NCBI RefSeq assembly: GCF_001483965.1
Contig: NZ_CP010796.1
Coordinates: 1,488,001-1,552,000, forward strand
DNA from: Carnobacterium sp. CP1
Lineage (GTDB): Bacteria > Bacillota > Bacilli > Lactobacillales > Carnobacteriaceae
Length of the DNA: 64,000 nucleotides
Reading direction: 5' to 3'
The notes under the pieces were generated by a model that saw only the letters and a list, made by a program, of their open reading frames with translations, was not told where the DNA came from and did no database searches. The stretch's first letter is position 1. Each line of letters starts with the position of its first letter. A program made the position numbers and the translations under genes. This document shows, piece by piece, positions 26,184 through 35,031 of this stretch.

Positions 26184-28277
26184 TCAATTAATTTTAAACT
26201 GTTTGGCTTCTTCATTTAATTGTTTAGCAATATTATCCAAATCTGCAATGCTGGCAGAAAATTCTTCCATCGTTGCCAAAATTTCTTCTGCATTCGCAGA
26301 CACTTCTTGTGTTCCAGCTGAGTTTTCTTGTGCGGATGCAGCAATATTTTCAACAGCTGAAACGGCTTCATCTTTATGAGATTCGATTTGGCTGCTTAAA
26401 CCGGCCACACTGATAATGTTTTCTACTAAAACTTCCATTTGATCGGTTACTGTATTAGCAGAATCGATTGCTTCATCGATCGTGTGTGTTTGTTTTTCAC
26501 TTTCTTCAAAAGATTGATTCATTTTCGAAATCATGGTTTGAGAACTTTTTTGAACAGTTTTAATGATGTCCCCAATATTTTTAGTGGATTGAGCACTTTG
26601 TTCAGCTAGTTTCCTGACTTCGTCTGCTACCACAGCAAACCCTCTGCCAGATTCGCCTGCACGAGCCGCTTCAATCGAAGCATTCAGTGCTAACAAGTTG
26701 GTTTGGGCAGAAATACCGCTGATTACTTGGCTGATGTTTTCGATGCTTTGGATTTCTGCAACGACTACATTAATGCTTTCCGTTAACTGCACCATCATTT
26801 CAATATTCGCTTGCCAGTTTTCATAGACATGGAACATTTTCTCACTGTTTCGTCCATTGGCTACTGTTGTGTCATCAGCACTTTGCCCCATTTTTTGAAT
26901 GTTTTGTTCTACTTTCCCTAAGACTTTTGATAGTTCTTCCATTTTACCTGAAGTTTCTTCTGCATCTTGGGTTTGGATACTTGTTGCTTCAGCGATTCCT
27001 GTGATCGTCTCTGAAACTTCTTCTGTTGCTGAACTCGTTTGTTTCGCAATCTCTGTTAGGGTAGTCGACATATCGATTATCTTATGACTATTTTCTTGGA
27101 TACCGCCAACCATTATTCTAAAATTGTGCACCATTTCATTGAATGAAAGGGCGATTTGATGCAATTCATTTCCATTTCGATCAAGTTCTTTTCCTTCTGT
27201 TCTAGTTTCTTTTTTATTTCTAAACCATTTCATTCTAGGCAAGATCATAATGTCTTTTGCTGTCATTTGAGCGGTTAAATCACCGTCTTGGACTTTGCTA
27301 AAAGCGTTCGTTAAAGCAGTGGTTAATTTCTTAATGTATTTTGAGAATAAGACAGCTGCAATTAACGCAATGACTAAAGAAACCAATAAAACGATTAAAG
27401 CGCTATTAAGGCTCGCTTTGTTTTCATCAGCCATTTCTTCTGGGTGAACAGCTCCATAAACGATCATTCCTAGTCTATCGACTTCTTTATAATAAAGGTC
27501 AATGTCTTTATTATAAGCATCGTCATGAACAAAGCCGGCTTGACCGACTATTTGTGTAAAGAGTGGTTTATCTGAGACATCTTTCCCTATCTTTTCAGGG
27601 TCTTTTGCCATCACATACGTTCCTTTATCAGTAATCACAAAAAATTCTCCGGTATTTCCAACTTGAGAAGAAGTAATCAATTTATTGATTTTTTCAAAAC
27701 TCAAATCAAACCCTAATACCCCGTAAACTTCGCCATCACGGACAATCGCTTTAGAAATAGTCATTACAGGTTTTCCAGTTCCCGCATCCGTATAGGCTTC
27801 GCTCCAATAAAGTGCGCCGTGCCGCTCGACGGCCCGCTGATACCATTCTCGAGTAGTATTGTCTATTGATTCATCGAGTCCTTCACCAATTATGCCTTCC
27901 CCTACCGGCACATAATAAGCATGTTCTATGTATAAACTACTCGTCTCAACAAATAATAGATCTTCTGAAATACTTTCTTCAAGTGCAGCATCTTCCGACA
28001 ATTCCCAAAAATCAGGTTTTTGAGCTAATATTTCTAACGTATCCTCTAATTCTTGCCCGATCCAATCTAATTGAGTAGCGAACTGTGTCGTGCTGCTTTT
28101 CTCACCCGTTTCAACACGCTGTGTCAATGAAGCTTTTGTACTGTTGTAGCTCGTCAATAAAACAATAATAACAGGTATAATCACAACTAAAAACAAGGTT
28201 ATGCCCACATTCATGCCGATACTTTTTTTCTGGGACTTCATTTTTTCCACTTTATTCTTTCTCTCTTTACGGACCAC
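26184..28277 (-). CDS. Methyl-accepting chemotaxis protein with dCache-type sensor
   Basis: 697 aa transmembrane chemoreceptor. TM1 is about 22-44 ([20 protein letters not shown]). An extracytoplasmic double-Cache-like sensor follows (about 45-285; [20 protein letters not shown] and GYVLGFDLS-like [14 protein letters not shown]). TM2 is about 293-313. Then come HAMP and the signalling helices with the tip [20 protein letters not shown]. The ligand is unknown; dCache receptors often bind amino acids or other small molecules. The start is GTG with AGGAGG eight bases upstream, and a sigma-28 promoter lies about 130 bases upstream. It is the only receptor gene in the window. Confidence 0.95.
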   Translation of the reverse strand: MVRKERKNKVEKMKSQKKSIGMNVGITLFLVVIIPVIIVLLTSYNSTKASLTQRVETGEKSSTTQFATQLDWIGQELEDTLEILAQKPDFWELSEDAALEESISEDLLFVETSSLYIEHAYYVPVGEGIIGEGLDESIDNTTREWYQRAVERHGALYWSEAYTDAGTGKPVMTISKAIVRDGEVYGVLGFDLSFEKINKLITSSQVGNTGEFFVITDKGTYVMAKDPEKIGKDVSDKPLFTQIVGQAGFVHDDAYNKDIDLYYKEVDRLGMIVYGAVHPEEMADENKASLNSALIVLLVSLVIALIAAVLFSKYIKKLTTALTNAFSKVQDGDLTAQMTAKDIMILPRMKWFRNKKETRTEGKELDRNGNELHQIALSFNEMVHNFRIMVGGIQENSHKIIDMSTTLTEIAKQTSSATEEVSETITGIAEATSIQTQDAEETSGKMEELSKVLGKVEQNIQKMGQSADDTTVANGRNSEKMFHVYENWQANIEMMVQLTESINVVVAEIQSIENISQVISGISAQTNLLALNASIEAARAGESGRGFAVVADEVRKLAEQSAQSTKNIGDIIKTVQKSSQTMISKMNQSFEESEKQTHTIDEAIDSANTVTDQMEVLVENIISVAGLSSQIESHKDEAVSAVENIAASAQENSAGTQEVSANAEEILATMEEFSASIADLDNIAKQLNEEAKQFKIN

Positions 28278-28403
28278 TTAAAAATCCTCCTCTTATTATT
28301 GGTTCTCAACAAAGCGTTATCCAGAGTTTGTCTTTCATTCATTCTCTTATTTTCAGCTATGGCAAAAACCGGCTTTATTTTCGCGACAATTTACTCTTTG
28401 TTT

Positions 28404-28430
28404 ATATCGGACAGTTTATTATTTTTTTAA
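28404..28430 (-). promoter_or_regulatory. Sigma-28 promoter of the MCP gene
   Basis: Minus-strand TTAA-N15-TCCGATATAA (-35 at 28427-28430, -10 at 28404-28411). Spacing and extended -10 are identical to those before flagellin and flgM. Confidence 0.85.
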
Positions 28431-28565
28431 GCGCTTTTTCCAAAAAAGAATTGTTCTGCAATCTTCTCAAATTATAAATCTAAACCGTTAAAGCATTTCC
28501 TTGCAGCCATTTTTTTACATGGTAAACTTCTATTGTAGAACCAGCATTTTAAGAGGAGAGATGAT

Positions 28566-29408
28566 ATGGATAAAAATGTTCCAGAAATCACATTGAACGA
28601 TGGATTAATTATGCCCAATATTGGCTTTGGTACGTATACTATAAAAGGAGCACGTGGAGTTAATGCTATTGAAAATGCCATTGCTGCGGGTTACCGTTTA
28701 ATCGATACCGCCTATAATTACGAAAACGAAGCAACCGTTGGACAAGCCATCAAGCGCAGTTCTGTTCCCCGCGAAAAATTAGTGGTAACCTCAAAACTTC
28801 CTGGTCGTTACCACCTGTATGATGATGCCGTCACTGCTATCCAAGAATCCCTTTACCGGGCAGGGCTTGATTACTATGACCTTTATTTGATTCATTGGCC
28901 TAACCCTAAACAAGACCAGTATATAGAAGCATGGCAAGCCTTAATTGATGCACAAAAGTTTGGTTTGATTCGTTCAATCGGCGTTTCTAACTTTTTGCCA
29001 GAACATTTAAAACGATTAGAAAAAGAAACAGACGTATTGCCAAGTATCAATCAAATCGAACTCCATCCTTATTTTACTCAAGAAAAACAACTCGCTTGGA
29101 ACAAAGAACAGGGTATTCAAACACAATCTTGGAGTCCTTTAGGCAGAGCCAACGATATCTTGCAAAATAAAGCCATCAAAGAAATCGCAGATACCCACAA
29201 AAAATCTATTTCGCAAACCATTTTACGTTGGCATATCCAATTAGGTTCTATTCCGATTCCTAAGTCCTCTTCATTTAAACACCAATTAGACAACTTATCG
29301 ATTTTTGATTTTGTATTGACTGACGAAGAAATGACTCTGATCTCTGCCTTAAACAAACCAGATGGACGCAACAAGAATCAAGATCCAGCTGAATATGAAG
29401 AGTTTTAA
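28566..29408 (+). CDS. Aldo/keto reductase
   Basis: 280 aa NADPH-dependent reductase of the AKR superfamily. Catalytic tetrad: D47 and Y52 (IDTAYNYENE), K77 (VVTSKLPG), H110 (LYLIHWPNP). The GFGTYT start, IGVSNFLPEHL and the C-terminal IPIPKSS coenzyme loop are present. ATG with GAGGAGA upstream. It stands alone on the plus strand, divergent from the MCP gene, with its own terminator. The likely role is reduction of small aldehydes or ketones; the substrate cannot be read from the sequence. Confidence 0.93.
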   Translation: MDKNVPEITLNDGLIMPNIGFGTYTIKGARGVNAIENAIAAGYRLIDTAYNYENEATVGQAIKRSSVPREKLVVTSKLPGRYHLYDDAVTAIQESLYRAGLDYYDLYLIHWPNPKQDQYIEAWQALIDAQKFGLIRSIGVSNFLPEHLKRLEKETDVLPSINQIELHPYFTQEKQLAWNKEQGIQTQSWSPLGRANDILQNKAIKEIADTHKKSISQTILRWHIQLGSIPIPKSSSFKHQLDNLSIFDFVLTDEEMTLISALNKPDGRNKNQDPAEYEEF

Positions 29409-29411
29409 ATA

Positions 29412-29457
29412 AAAAACAGGCGCTAGGGAGTAAAACCGCTAGTACCTGTTTTTTTAG
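29412..29457 (+). terminator. Terminator of the aldo/keto reductase gene
   Basis: ACAGG..CTAG / CTAG..CCTGT hairpin (29416-29449) followed by TTTTTTT. Confidence 0.85.
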
Positions 29458-29570
29458 TTTATGAGCTTAAGTTCTTTCAATAAACTAATAGTTTTATTCA
29501 CATTTTATAGAGAGTTTATTTTATTATTTATTTTTCTCTCTATATGTCATGTGTTGATAAATTTTTCTTT

Positions 29571-30062
29571 TTATGAACCACTGCTGCCAGCGGCTCGCTG
29601 ACTTGCCATCACACAATCGATAACAATGATTACGCCTAAAGCTGCTAACACATTGGTTTCATCGCTAATGTTCAGTGCATAGGCATCCCCCCAGCTCAGC
29701 CACTCTTTAGAAATATCTGCAATCACTCTTCCTTGTTCTACGATTTGATAATTATGTTCCCAAAAAGAACCTTCTACATTCCAAGAAGGGCCTTCAATTG
29801 TGTAACGCGGTCTTAAAAAAGTGAGTTCTTTGATCACTGCAGCCACTTCTTTATCTTCAATAAACAATGAATACGTAGGCAAAAACCGCCACAGCCGTTG
29901 TTCGATATACAGTACTTCGTTTCCGCTCATATCTTGCACATGCAATTTCTTTCCCCATGAAAAGAGTTCGCCTTCTACTGAATAAACATCTTGTCCTTGG
30001 TTGTTTTTAATTGTAAACCGGTCATTCCAAGAAAATATTTTCTGCTTGATATAATACTCCAT
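29571..30062 (-). CDS. LURP-one-related (YxjI-like) protein
   Basis: 163 aa. A tubby-like beta-barrel of the LURP-one family is suggested by the start YYIKQKIFSWNDRFTIKNNQ followed by VYSVEGELFSWGKKLHVQDM, and by the repeated ..G.LFSWG / WG-type strands. These proteins are small, cytosolic and of unclear function in bacteria; membrane or nucleic-acid binding has been proposed for relatives. The C-terminal LAALGVIIVIDCVMA is hydrophobic. ATG start with AAAGG. A TATAGAGAG/CTCTCTATA inverted repeat (29506-29544) downstream may be its terminator. Confidence 0.85.
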   Translation of the reverse strand: MEYYIKQKIFSWNDRFTIKNNQGQDVYSVEGELFSWGKKLHVQDMSGNEVLYIEQRLWRFLPTYSLFIEDKEVAAVIKELTFLRPRYTIEGPSWNVEGSFWEHNYQIVEQGRVIADISKEWLSWGDAYALNISDETNVLAALGVIIVIDCVMASQRAAGSSGS

Positions 30063-30132
30063 TGGCTATCGCCTTTCTAATTTAAAGGTTTCTTTCTCCT
30101 GATTTCTACAAACGAACACACTTCTTCGATGT

Positions 30133-30654
30133 TTAGGTTTCATCTGAAGTTTGCACTTCCATTTTTAAGCTCTTCATAACATCCAAAGCTGCTTGATGAA
30201 GTTCAGGTGTTGTACCCACACACATATCTTTTAAAATCCGAATTGAGGCTAGAGGAAATGATGTGTGAAGCATCACCGCATTTGAGAGGACACAGACATT
30301 TGTTTCAACACCGACAAATTCAATAAGTCTATCAGGATCTTCTCCGTATTCTTTTTTCAGTTCAGCTGCATCTTCCGGCGAGATAGAATGAAAAGTTTTC
30401 TTAATAGCTGTGTGATTTTTCAAAGCCTCTTTTAAAGGAAGATACAAGTCCATACCCCATTGTTTTTCTTCTTTAGAACGCTCATCGTCTTCTGTATCGT
30501 GTTGATCCAAAGTATAATAAATTGATTCGCCTTGTTCTTCTTGTTTCTTTATTTCTTGGATGATTTTTGGAACAATTGCGGCTGCACCAGGTACTGGTAA
30601 TTTCCCTTTTTCGTTATCAACAAAATCATTTTGCATATCAATAATAAATAGCAT
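30133..30654 (-). CDS. Isochorismatase-family cysteine hydrolase
   Basis: 173 aa. The catalytic triad of the family is visible: D6 in LFIIDMQNDFV, Lys at about 86 (AIKKTF), and Cys121 in GVETNVCVLSNA. Members include nicotinamidases and amide or ureide hydrolases. The metal-binding DQHD-type segment (TLDQHDTEDD, 48-57) resembles nicotinamidase, so a role in NAD salvage is possible, but substrate is not decided by sequence. ATG start with GGAG. It is apparently a single-gene unit. Confidence 0.85.
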   Translation of the reverse strand: MLFIIDMQNDFVDNEKGKLPVPGAAAIVPKIIQEIKKQEEQGESIYYTLDQHDTEDDERSKEEKQWGMDLYLPLKEALKNHTAIKKTFHSISPEDAAELKKEYGEDPDRLIEFVGVETNVCVLSNAVMLHTSFPLASIRILKDMCVGTTPELHQAALDVMKSLKMEVQTSDET

Positions 30655-30770
30655 TGCACTCCAACCTCCTATTAACGATTGTTTTCTATAATGTCAGATT
30701 CTATTTTTAATCTAAGGTTTCTGCTAAGCCTTAAACTAAAAGAAAAACCTCACTAAACCAACTAGCTTCT

Positions 30771-31166
30771 TTAATTATCCGTTTTTTGATGACTCATGAA
30801 GTCTCTCGTATTTTTTTTATTAAAATCCGTTAGCAACAGTTTTGACGTTTTAAATTTTCGTTCCGTAATGGTGTATTGACCGTCTATTTTTTCGTTTAAC
30901 GTTAATAATATTCTAATAGTAAATAGGTTTTCTTTTATATCTAGGTTCAACAGCTCGCTTATATCTCGTTTGAAAGAATCATAAAAATCAAACGTCGCAG
31001 TACTAGTAGCTGTAACCACAAAAAAAGATTCACCTATGTAGATGCAATAGAAAAAGTTTGCACCAATTTTTTGTCCAATAATCGTCTTTCCTTTCTCAAA
31101 TTTCGAGTCAGTATATGTTACAGCAAGGTGATCAAGGTAATTTTCTTCCTTTAATATGACGTTCAT
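30771..31166 (-). CDS. Hypothetical protein
   Basis: 131 aa, not recognised. No signal peptide or clear membrane span. It is rich in aromatic residues and has alternating beta-like segments (TIIGQKIGANFFYCIYIGES, then FFVVTATSTATFDFY). The start chosen is ATG at 31166 because AGAGG lies eight bases upstream; an ATG at 31193 in the same frame has no good site. It is 47 bp downstream of another unknown gene, so the two may be co-transcribed. Confidence 0.6.
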   Translation of the reverse strand: MNVILKEENYLDHLAVTYTDSKFEKGKTIIGQKIGANFFYCIYIGESFFVVTATSTATFDFYDSFKRDISELLNLDIKENLFTIRILLTLNEKIDGQYTITERKFKTSKLLLTDFNKKNTRDFMSHQKTDN

Positions 31167-31213
31167 GTCGATAACCTCTCTTCCCTTATTCATTTTTTAA
31201 AGCTTTACCTTGT

Positions 31214-31633
31214 TTAAATATGAATCTCTGCTGGTTTCTTAATGGATGAGAATAATAAAACAATTGAAGTTGCATACAAAATAATCAAAAGCAGTACCAA
31301 AAACAATAAAAATAATGCTAGGATAGAAAATACCGTGGCTAACAATGGAAATAATAACGCTGCACTAGTCAGTACTAGAACCAAGGCAAGTACAATATAA
31401 ATCTTTATCCAGGTTAAACTTTTTTTGAAAACTACTTGATAGAAACTAAACCACTTAACCAATTCAAATAAGATAGTTACCCAATTTATCGGAGTATCCC
31501 AATTTGTTGAACTTGCTGCGTTCTCTAATGCAAGTGTATTAAGATATGCTAACAAACCAGCGATGGCAAAAACGGTTAGCGTCGATAGGATGTTGCTGAG
31601 CGTCAACAACACTATTCCAATATTTTTCTTCAT
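31214..31633 (-). CDS. Hypothetical integral membrane protein
   Basis: 139 aa with about three or four hydrophobic helices (about 7-30, 50-65, 77-95, 100-130), the last very Leu-rich. Short basic N- and C-termini. ATG start with only a weak AGTGG site. No family recognised. Its neighbour downstream is the soluble unknown protein at 30771-31166, which suggests a small two-gene unit. Confidence 0.6.
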   Translation of the reverse strand: MKKNIGIVLLTLSNILSTLTVFAIAGLLAYLNTLALENAASSTNWDTPINWVTILFELVKWFSFYQVVFKKSLTWIKIYIVLALVLVLTSAALLFPLLATVFSILALFLLFLVLLLIILYATSIVLLFSSIKKPAEIHI

Positions 31634-31939
31634 TTGATACCACTTTATGTCTTTCGTCTTTTCTTAGTTCTATTTATGGTAATAGTATACTTTATTACCC
31701 ATATAAACAATATTTTTCATTCTCACTAACTATAAATTTTTTAAACAAATCTTCGGTTTCCTCACACATTAGAATTTTGGGTTTTCAAGAAGTTTCAAAA
31801 TGGTCTCATCTTTTTTTAATCCATTGATTAGGGATATATGGTAAACTCACTATATAAGTAAGCGTTTTCCAAAGCAACCGTCTTCAGTTTAATATTGTTA
31901 GGTATTAGACAATGTTTTTTAAAAGGAAAGGAGTAAACA
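31634..31939. other. Divergent intergenic region upstream of a LysR gene
   Basis: 306 bp between the membrane-protein gene (minus) and the LysR gene (plus). A cre-like sequence AGTAAGCGTTTTCC lies at 31857-31870 (12 of 14 matches to TGNAANCGNTNNCA), about 70 bases before the LysR start. No convincing -35/-10 pair was found. Confidence 0.45.
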
Positions 31940-32821
31940 ATGGAACTTCGTCAATTAAAGTATTTCATCACAATTGCTAATACTAGAAGTTATACTGCAG
32001 CTGCAAAAAGTTTATTTGTCACACAACCTACTTTAAGTTGGAATATTCAACAATTGGAAGAAGAGTTTAATGCTCATTTATTTTTTCAAACTAAACAAGG
32101 ACTTCAGTTAACAGAAAAAGGAGAAAAGCTACTGACGCGCGGACAAAAAGTCTTAGATGAATTTGAAGGCTTAATCGAAGATATGCATAAAATGAAACCT
32201 GGGAAGAAAAACTTGAAAGTGGGTATCACCGTTCTTTTCGTTATCCAATATATGGAACAAATCGTTCAATTTACAACTATGAATCCTGAAGTTGAACTAA
32301 CATTTGTTCAAAGCGGGTCTGTTGAAATCCAAGAGAAACTTGCTCAAAATGAAATAGATATTGGCTTGGTTTCTTTTCCTAATTATGAATCCTCTATTGA
32401 GATAGAACGGTTAAATACTTCTCATTCCCAATATACTGTTTCTGTCGTTTTGCCTTTTGATCATCCGCTTGCACAAAAAGAAACTATTGAAATCAAAGAT
32501 TTAAAAGGTTATGATATTTGCTCTTTTTCTAATGATTATGTACTGGGGAACATTCTCCACGAACGTTGTTCGGAATCTGGGTTCCATCCTAACATAATCT
32601 TTACTAATAAGAATTGGGAAGTTCTTTTACAGAATACCTTGACAACAAAGGCTTTAACTTTAATGCCTCAAGCATTGGAGAGAATCAGCAATTTTAAAAA
32701 TTTGAAATGGATTCCTTTAAAAGATAAAGCAAATTTTTTTGAAATAGGCATCGCTTATAAAAAAAATCAAAATTTGGAAGAACATGCTATCCGTTTCGTT
32801 AACTTTATGAAAAAAAATTAG
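31940..32821 (+). CDS. LysR-family transcriptional regulator
   Basis: 293 aa. The N-terminal winged HTH is MELRQLKYFITIANTRSYTA then AAKSLFVTQPTLSWNIQQLE; the rest is the periplasmic-binding-protein-like effector domain with SGSVEIQEKLAQNEIDIGLV. ATG with AAAGGAG. Transcribed toward the buk-ptb operon on the opposite strand and separated from it by a bidirectional terminator, so that operon is not an obvious divergent target. The effector is unknown. Confidence 0.92.
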   Translation: MELRQLKYFITIANTRSYTAAAKSLFVTQPTLSWNIQQLEEEFNAHLFFQTKQGLQLTEKGEKLLTRGQKVLDEFEGLIEDMHKMKPGKKNLKVGITVLFVIQYMEQIVQFTTMNPEVELTFVQSGSVEIQEKLAQNEIDIGLVSFPNYESSIEIERLNTSHSQYTVSVVLPFDHPLAQKETIEIKDLKGYDICSFSNDYVLGNILHERCSESGFHPNIIFTNKNWEVLLQNTLTTKALTLMPQALERISNFKNLKWIPLKDKANFFEIGIAYKKNQNLEEHAIRFVNFMKKN

Positions 32822-32954
32822 CTGCTCTTATTTTTCACATCAAAAAAACAGCATGCTCTATAATACTATGGTGGTTAAAAATGAAATAAACAGCGACAAG
32901 GACCTACTTAGAAATAAACAACCTCTTTTAAAGTGTGTTTTGGTTCAATAATAG

Positions 32955-32991
32955 TAAAAAAAGAAGTTGAGAAAACTCCTCAGCTTCTTTT
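32955..32991. terminator. Bidirectional terminator between LysR gene and buk
   Basis: GAAGTTGAG/CTCAGCTTC stem (32963-32971 with 32979-32987; one wobble) with T-runs on both sides (TTTT on plus, TTTTTTT on minus). It serves the convergent LysR gene and the buk end of the dehydrogenase operon. Confidence 0.8.
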
Positions 32992-33003
32992 GTGTTTAAA
33001 GAT

Positions 33004-34089
33004 TTAATTATAAGCAAGTTCTCGAAAAATATTTGCTTTTTCTTGTCCAGTCAATACACGTCGCGCACCCTTGGCTAAAGCTGTCAATTCTTCTTCTCCA
33101 GGAACAATGTATACAGGAGCAAGGAAAGAAGTTCTTTCTTTAACTAATTCTGTAATACGAGCAGAATGAGCCAGACCTCCTGTTAAAATGATACCGTCTA
33201 CTTTTCCATAAAGAACGGTAGCTAACTCACCAATTGTTTTTGCGATTTGGTAAGCCATTGCTTCCAAGACGATTTTAGCTTTTGCATCCCCTTGTTGAGC
33301 TTTTTTTTCAATGGCTCGTGCATCATTTGTGCCAAAGTAAGAAACAAGCCCGCCTTTTTTCCTAGTCAGATCTGTCATTTCTTGTCTAGAGTAGCTGTAG
33401 CACAGCGGGATAACTTCTTTTAACGGTAGTCCGCCGGTACGTTCTGCTGAAAACAATCCTTCATCATCTGAAATCAAATCGATCATCCGCCCTTTTTGGT
33501 GAGCGCTAGCAGAGCTGCCTCCTCCTACATGTGCCACTACAAAGTTGCTTTCTTCATAAGGTTTTTTCAGCTCGTCTTCAGCAACCTTCATACAAACAGC
33601 CCGCATATTTAAAACATGTCCGATACTTTTTCGTTCAATCAGTGCCAAACCTGATATACGAGCCACGTCTTCCATTTGGTCAACCGTCACCGGGTCATAG
33701 ATATAGGCTTGGCATTCAAGAGTACCAAATTTTTCAGAAATCCCTTTTGCAAGGCTCGCTCCTAAATTAGATGCATGTTCTAAAATAGGGCGGTTCTTCA
33801 AACAATCCATAATGGCATCATTAACCAAGTACGCCCCTGCATCGACTGGAGGCAACAATCCTCCTCGCCCAACAACGGCATCTAGAGAACCTGCTGACAA
33901 ATTTTTAGTCGTTAAGTAATCAGCAATGTCTTGGTAACGAAATCCATATTGTTCCATAATAGTCTGGTATTCAGCCACTTTTTCATAAGAATAAGTTAGT
34001 TCATGTTTCCATTGCAGGACATCATCTTCAAAATACCCGATTTTAGTAGAAGTAGCACCGGGATTAATAGCTAGTATATGATCTGTCAT
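33004..34089 (-). CDS. buk: Butyrate kinase
   Basis: 361 aa, an acetate-kinase-superfamily enzyme converting butyryl-phosphate (or branched acyl-phosphates) plus ADP to the acid plus ATP. ASKHA motifs are visible: ILAINPGATSTKIGYF at the N-terminus, HVGGGSSASAHQKGRM for phosphate binding and GIILTGGLAHS for adenosine. ATG start, 1 bp after ptb. It is the last gene of the E1alpha-E1beta-E2-E3-permease-ptb-buk operon, which would allow ATP formation from the acyl-CoA made by the dehydrogenase complex. Confidence 0.95.
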   Translation of the reverse strand: MTDHILAINPGATSTKIGYFEDDVLQWKHELTYSYEKVAEYQTIMEQYGFRYQDIADYLTTKNLSAGSLDAVVGRGGLLPPVDAGAYLVNDAIMDCLKNRPILEHASNLGASLAKGISEKFGTLECQAYIYDPVTVDQMEDVARISGLALIERKSIGHVLNMRAVCMKVAEDELKKPYEESNFVVAHVGGGSSASAHQKGRMIDLISDDEGLFSAERTGGLPLKEVIPLCYSYSRQEMTDLTRKKGGLVSYFGTNDARAIEKKAQQGDAKAKIVLEAMAYQIAKTIGELATVLYGKVDGIILTGGLAHSARITELVKERTSFLAPVYIVPGEEELTALAKGARRVLTGQEKANIFRELAYN

Positions 34090-34090
34090 T

Positions 34091-35016
34091 TTATTCAGAT
34101 ACTCCTTTCTTATTAGCTCCTTGACTAACTTTGAGAGCCAGCAGAAGCGAATTTCTTTTCTCTGCAGCTGAAGAACTTCTGGAAGTCAAAATGATAGGAA
34201 CTTCAGCTCCCACAATGATACCAGCCATTTTTCCGCCAGCTAAAAGAGTCATACTTTTAGAAAGAGCGTTGCCTGATACAATGTCTGGCGCTACTAACAC
34301 GTCTGTATCTCCTTGTATTTTTCCTTGATACCGTTTCTCGCCGGCTGCTTCCGGGCTTAATGCAATATCCAAAGAAATCGGGCCTTCAACAATCATGTCT
34401 GGTGCATGAGAAAATTCTTTGGTCAGTTCTGCAGCATCAACAGAAGCCGGGAGTTTTGGCTGTACGACTTCTGCAGCGGACAGAACGGCAAACTTGGCCT
34501 TCTGATAACCTAAAGCCTGCATCACTTCTGAAGCATTTTTGATAATGGCCTTTTTCTGTTCAATGTCGGGAGTTAAAACCATTCCCCCATCGGTTACTCC
34601 AATAAGCTTTGGGTAAGCAGGGACTTCAATCAAAGCTAAATGAGACAGTACTTTTTGTTTGCGAATGCCTGTTTCATGATTCACTACTTCTTTCAACAAC
34701 GTTCCTGTCTGCAAATCGCCTTTCATAATGAACTCGACTTGACCTTCTTTTGCCAATTGAATTCCTTTAAAAGCTGCTTCTGTATCTGTTTCAGCATGCA
34801 CGATAATATACGATGCATTTTTAATCGTTATTTCTGACAGATGCTTTTTGATGGCTTCTTCATCACCAATCAAATACGGAATGACCAAATTTTCTTCTGC
34901 CAGTTCAAAAATGCTTTCTAAAGCATGTCTGCTGGCAGCTTTAACAACGGCGACTTTCTTAGGTTCATTTTTTTTTGCATCAATTCTTGCTGCAATTCTT
35001 TGAAACTTTGAATCAT
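34091..35016 (-). pseudogene. ptb: Phosphate butyryltransferase, frameshifted in an A9 tract
   Basis: Ptb converts butyryl- or branched acyl-CoA to acyl-phosphate. A well-placed start exists: AGGAGG, eight bases, ATG at 35016, opening MIQSFKELQQELMQKK. This frame stops soon after. The homologous sequence (NEPKKVAVVKAASRHALESI, then FELAEENLVIPYLIGDEEA) continues in the -1 frame from an A9 run at 34968-34976 and stays open to 34091. Ten As would restore one ~308-aa protein. In the long frame the first start-type codon is a TTG at 34888 without a ribosome site, which would delete the N-terminal ~45 residues. Sequencing error, true mutation, phase variation or slippage are all possible. The rest (GVTDGGMVLTPDIEQKKAII, GAEVPIILTSRSSSAAEKR) is intact. 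Confidence 0.8.
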
Positions 35017-35031
35017 TTTGCTGCCTCCTGC

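Noticed and set aside
34091-34888. Treating ptb as a normal 265-aa gene starting at TTG 34888
   Set aside because: That start lacks a ribosome site and removes a conserved N-terminal segment that is present upstream in the same frame.
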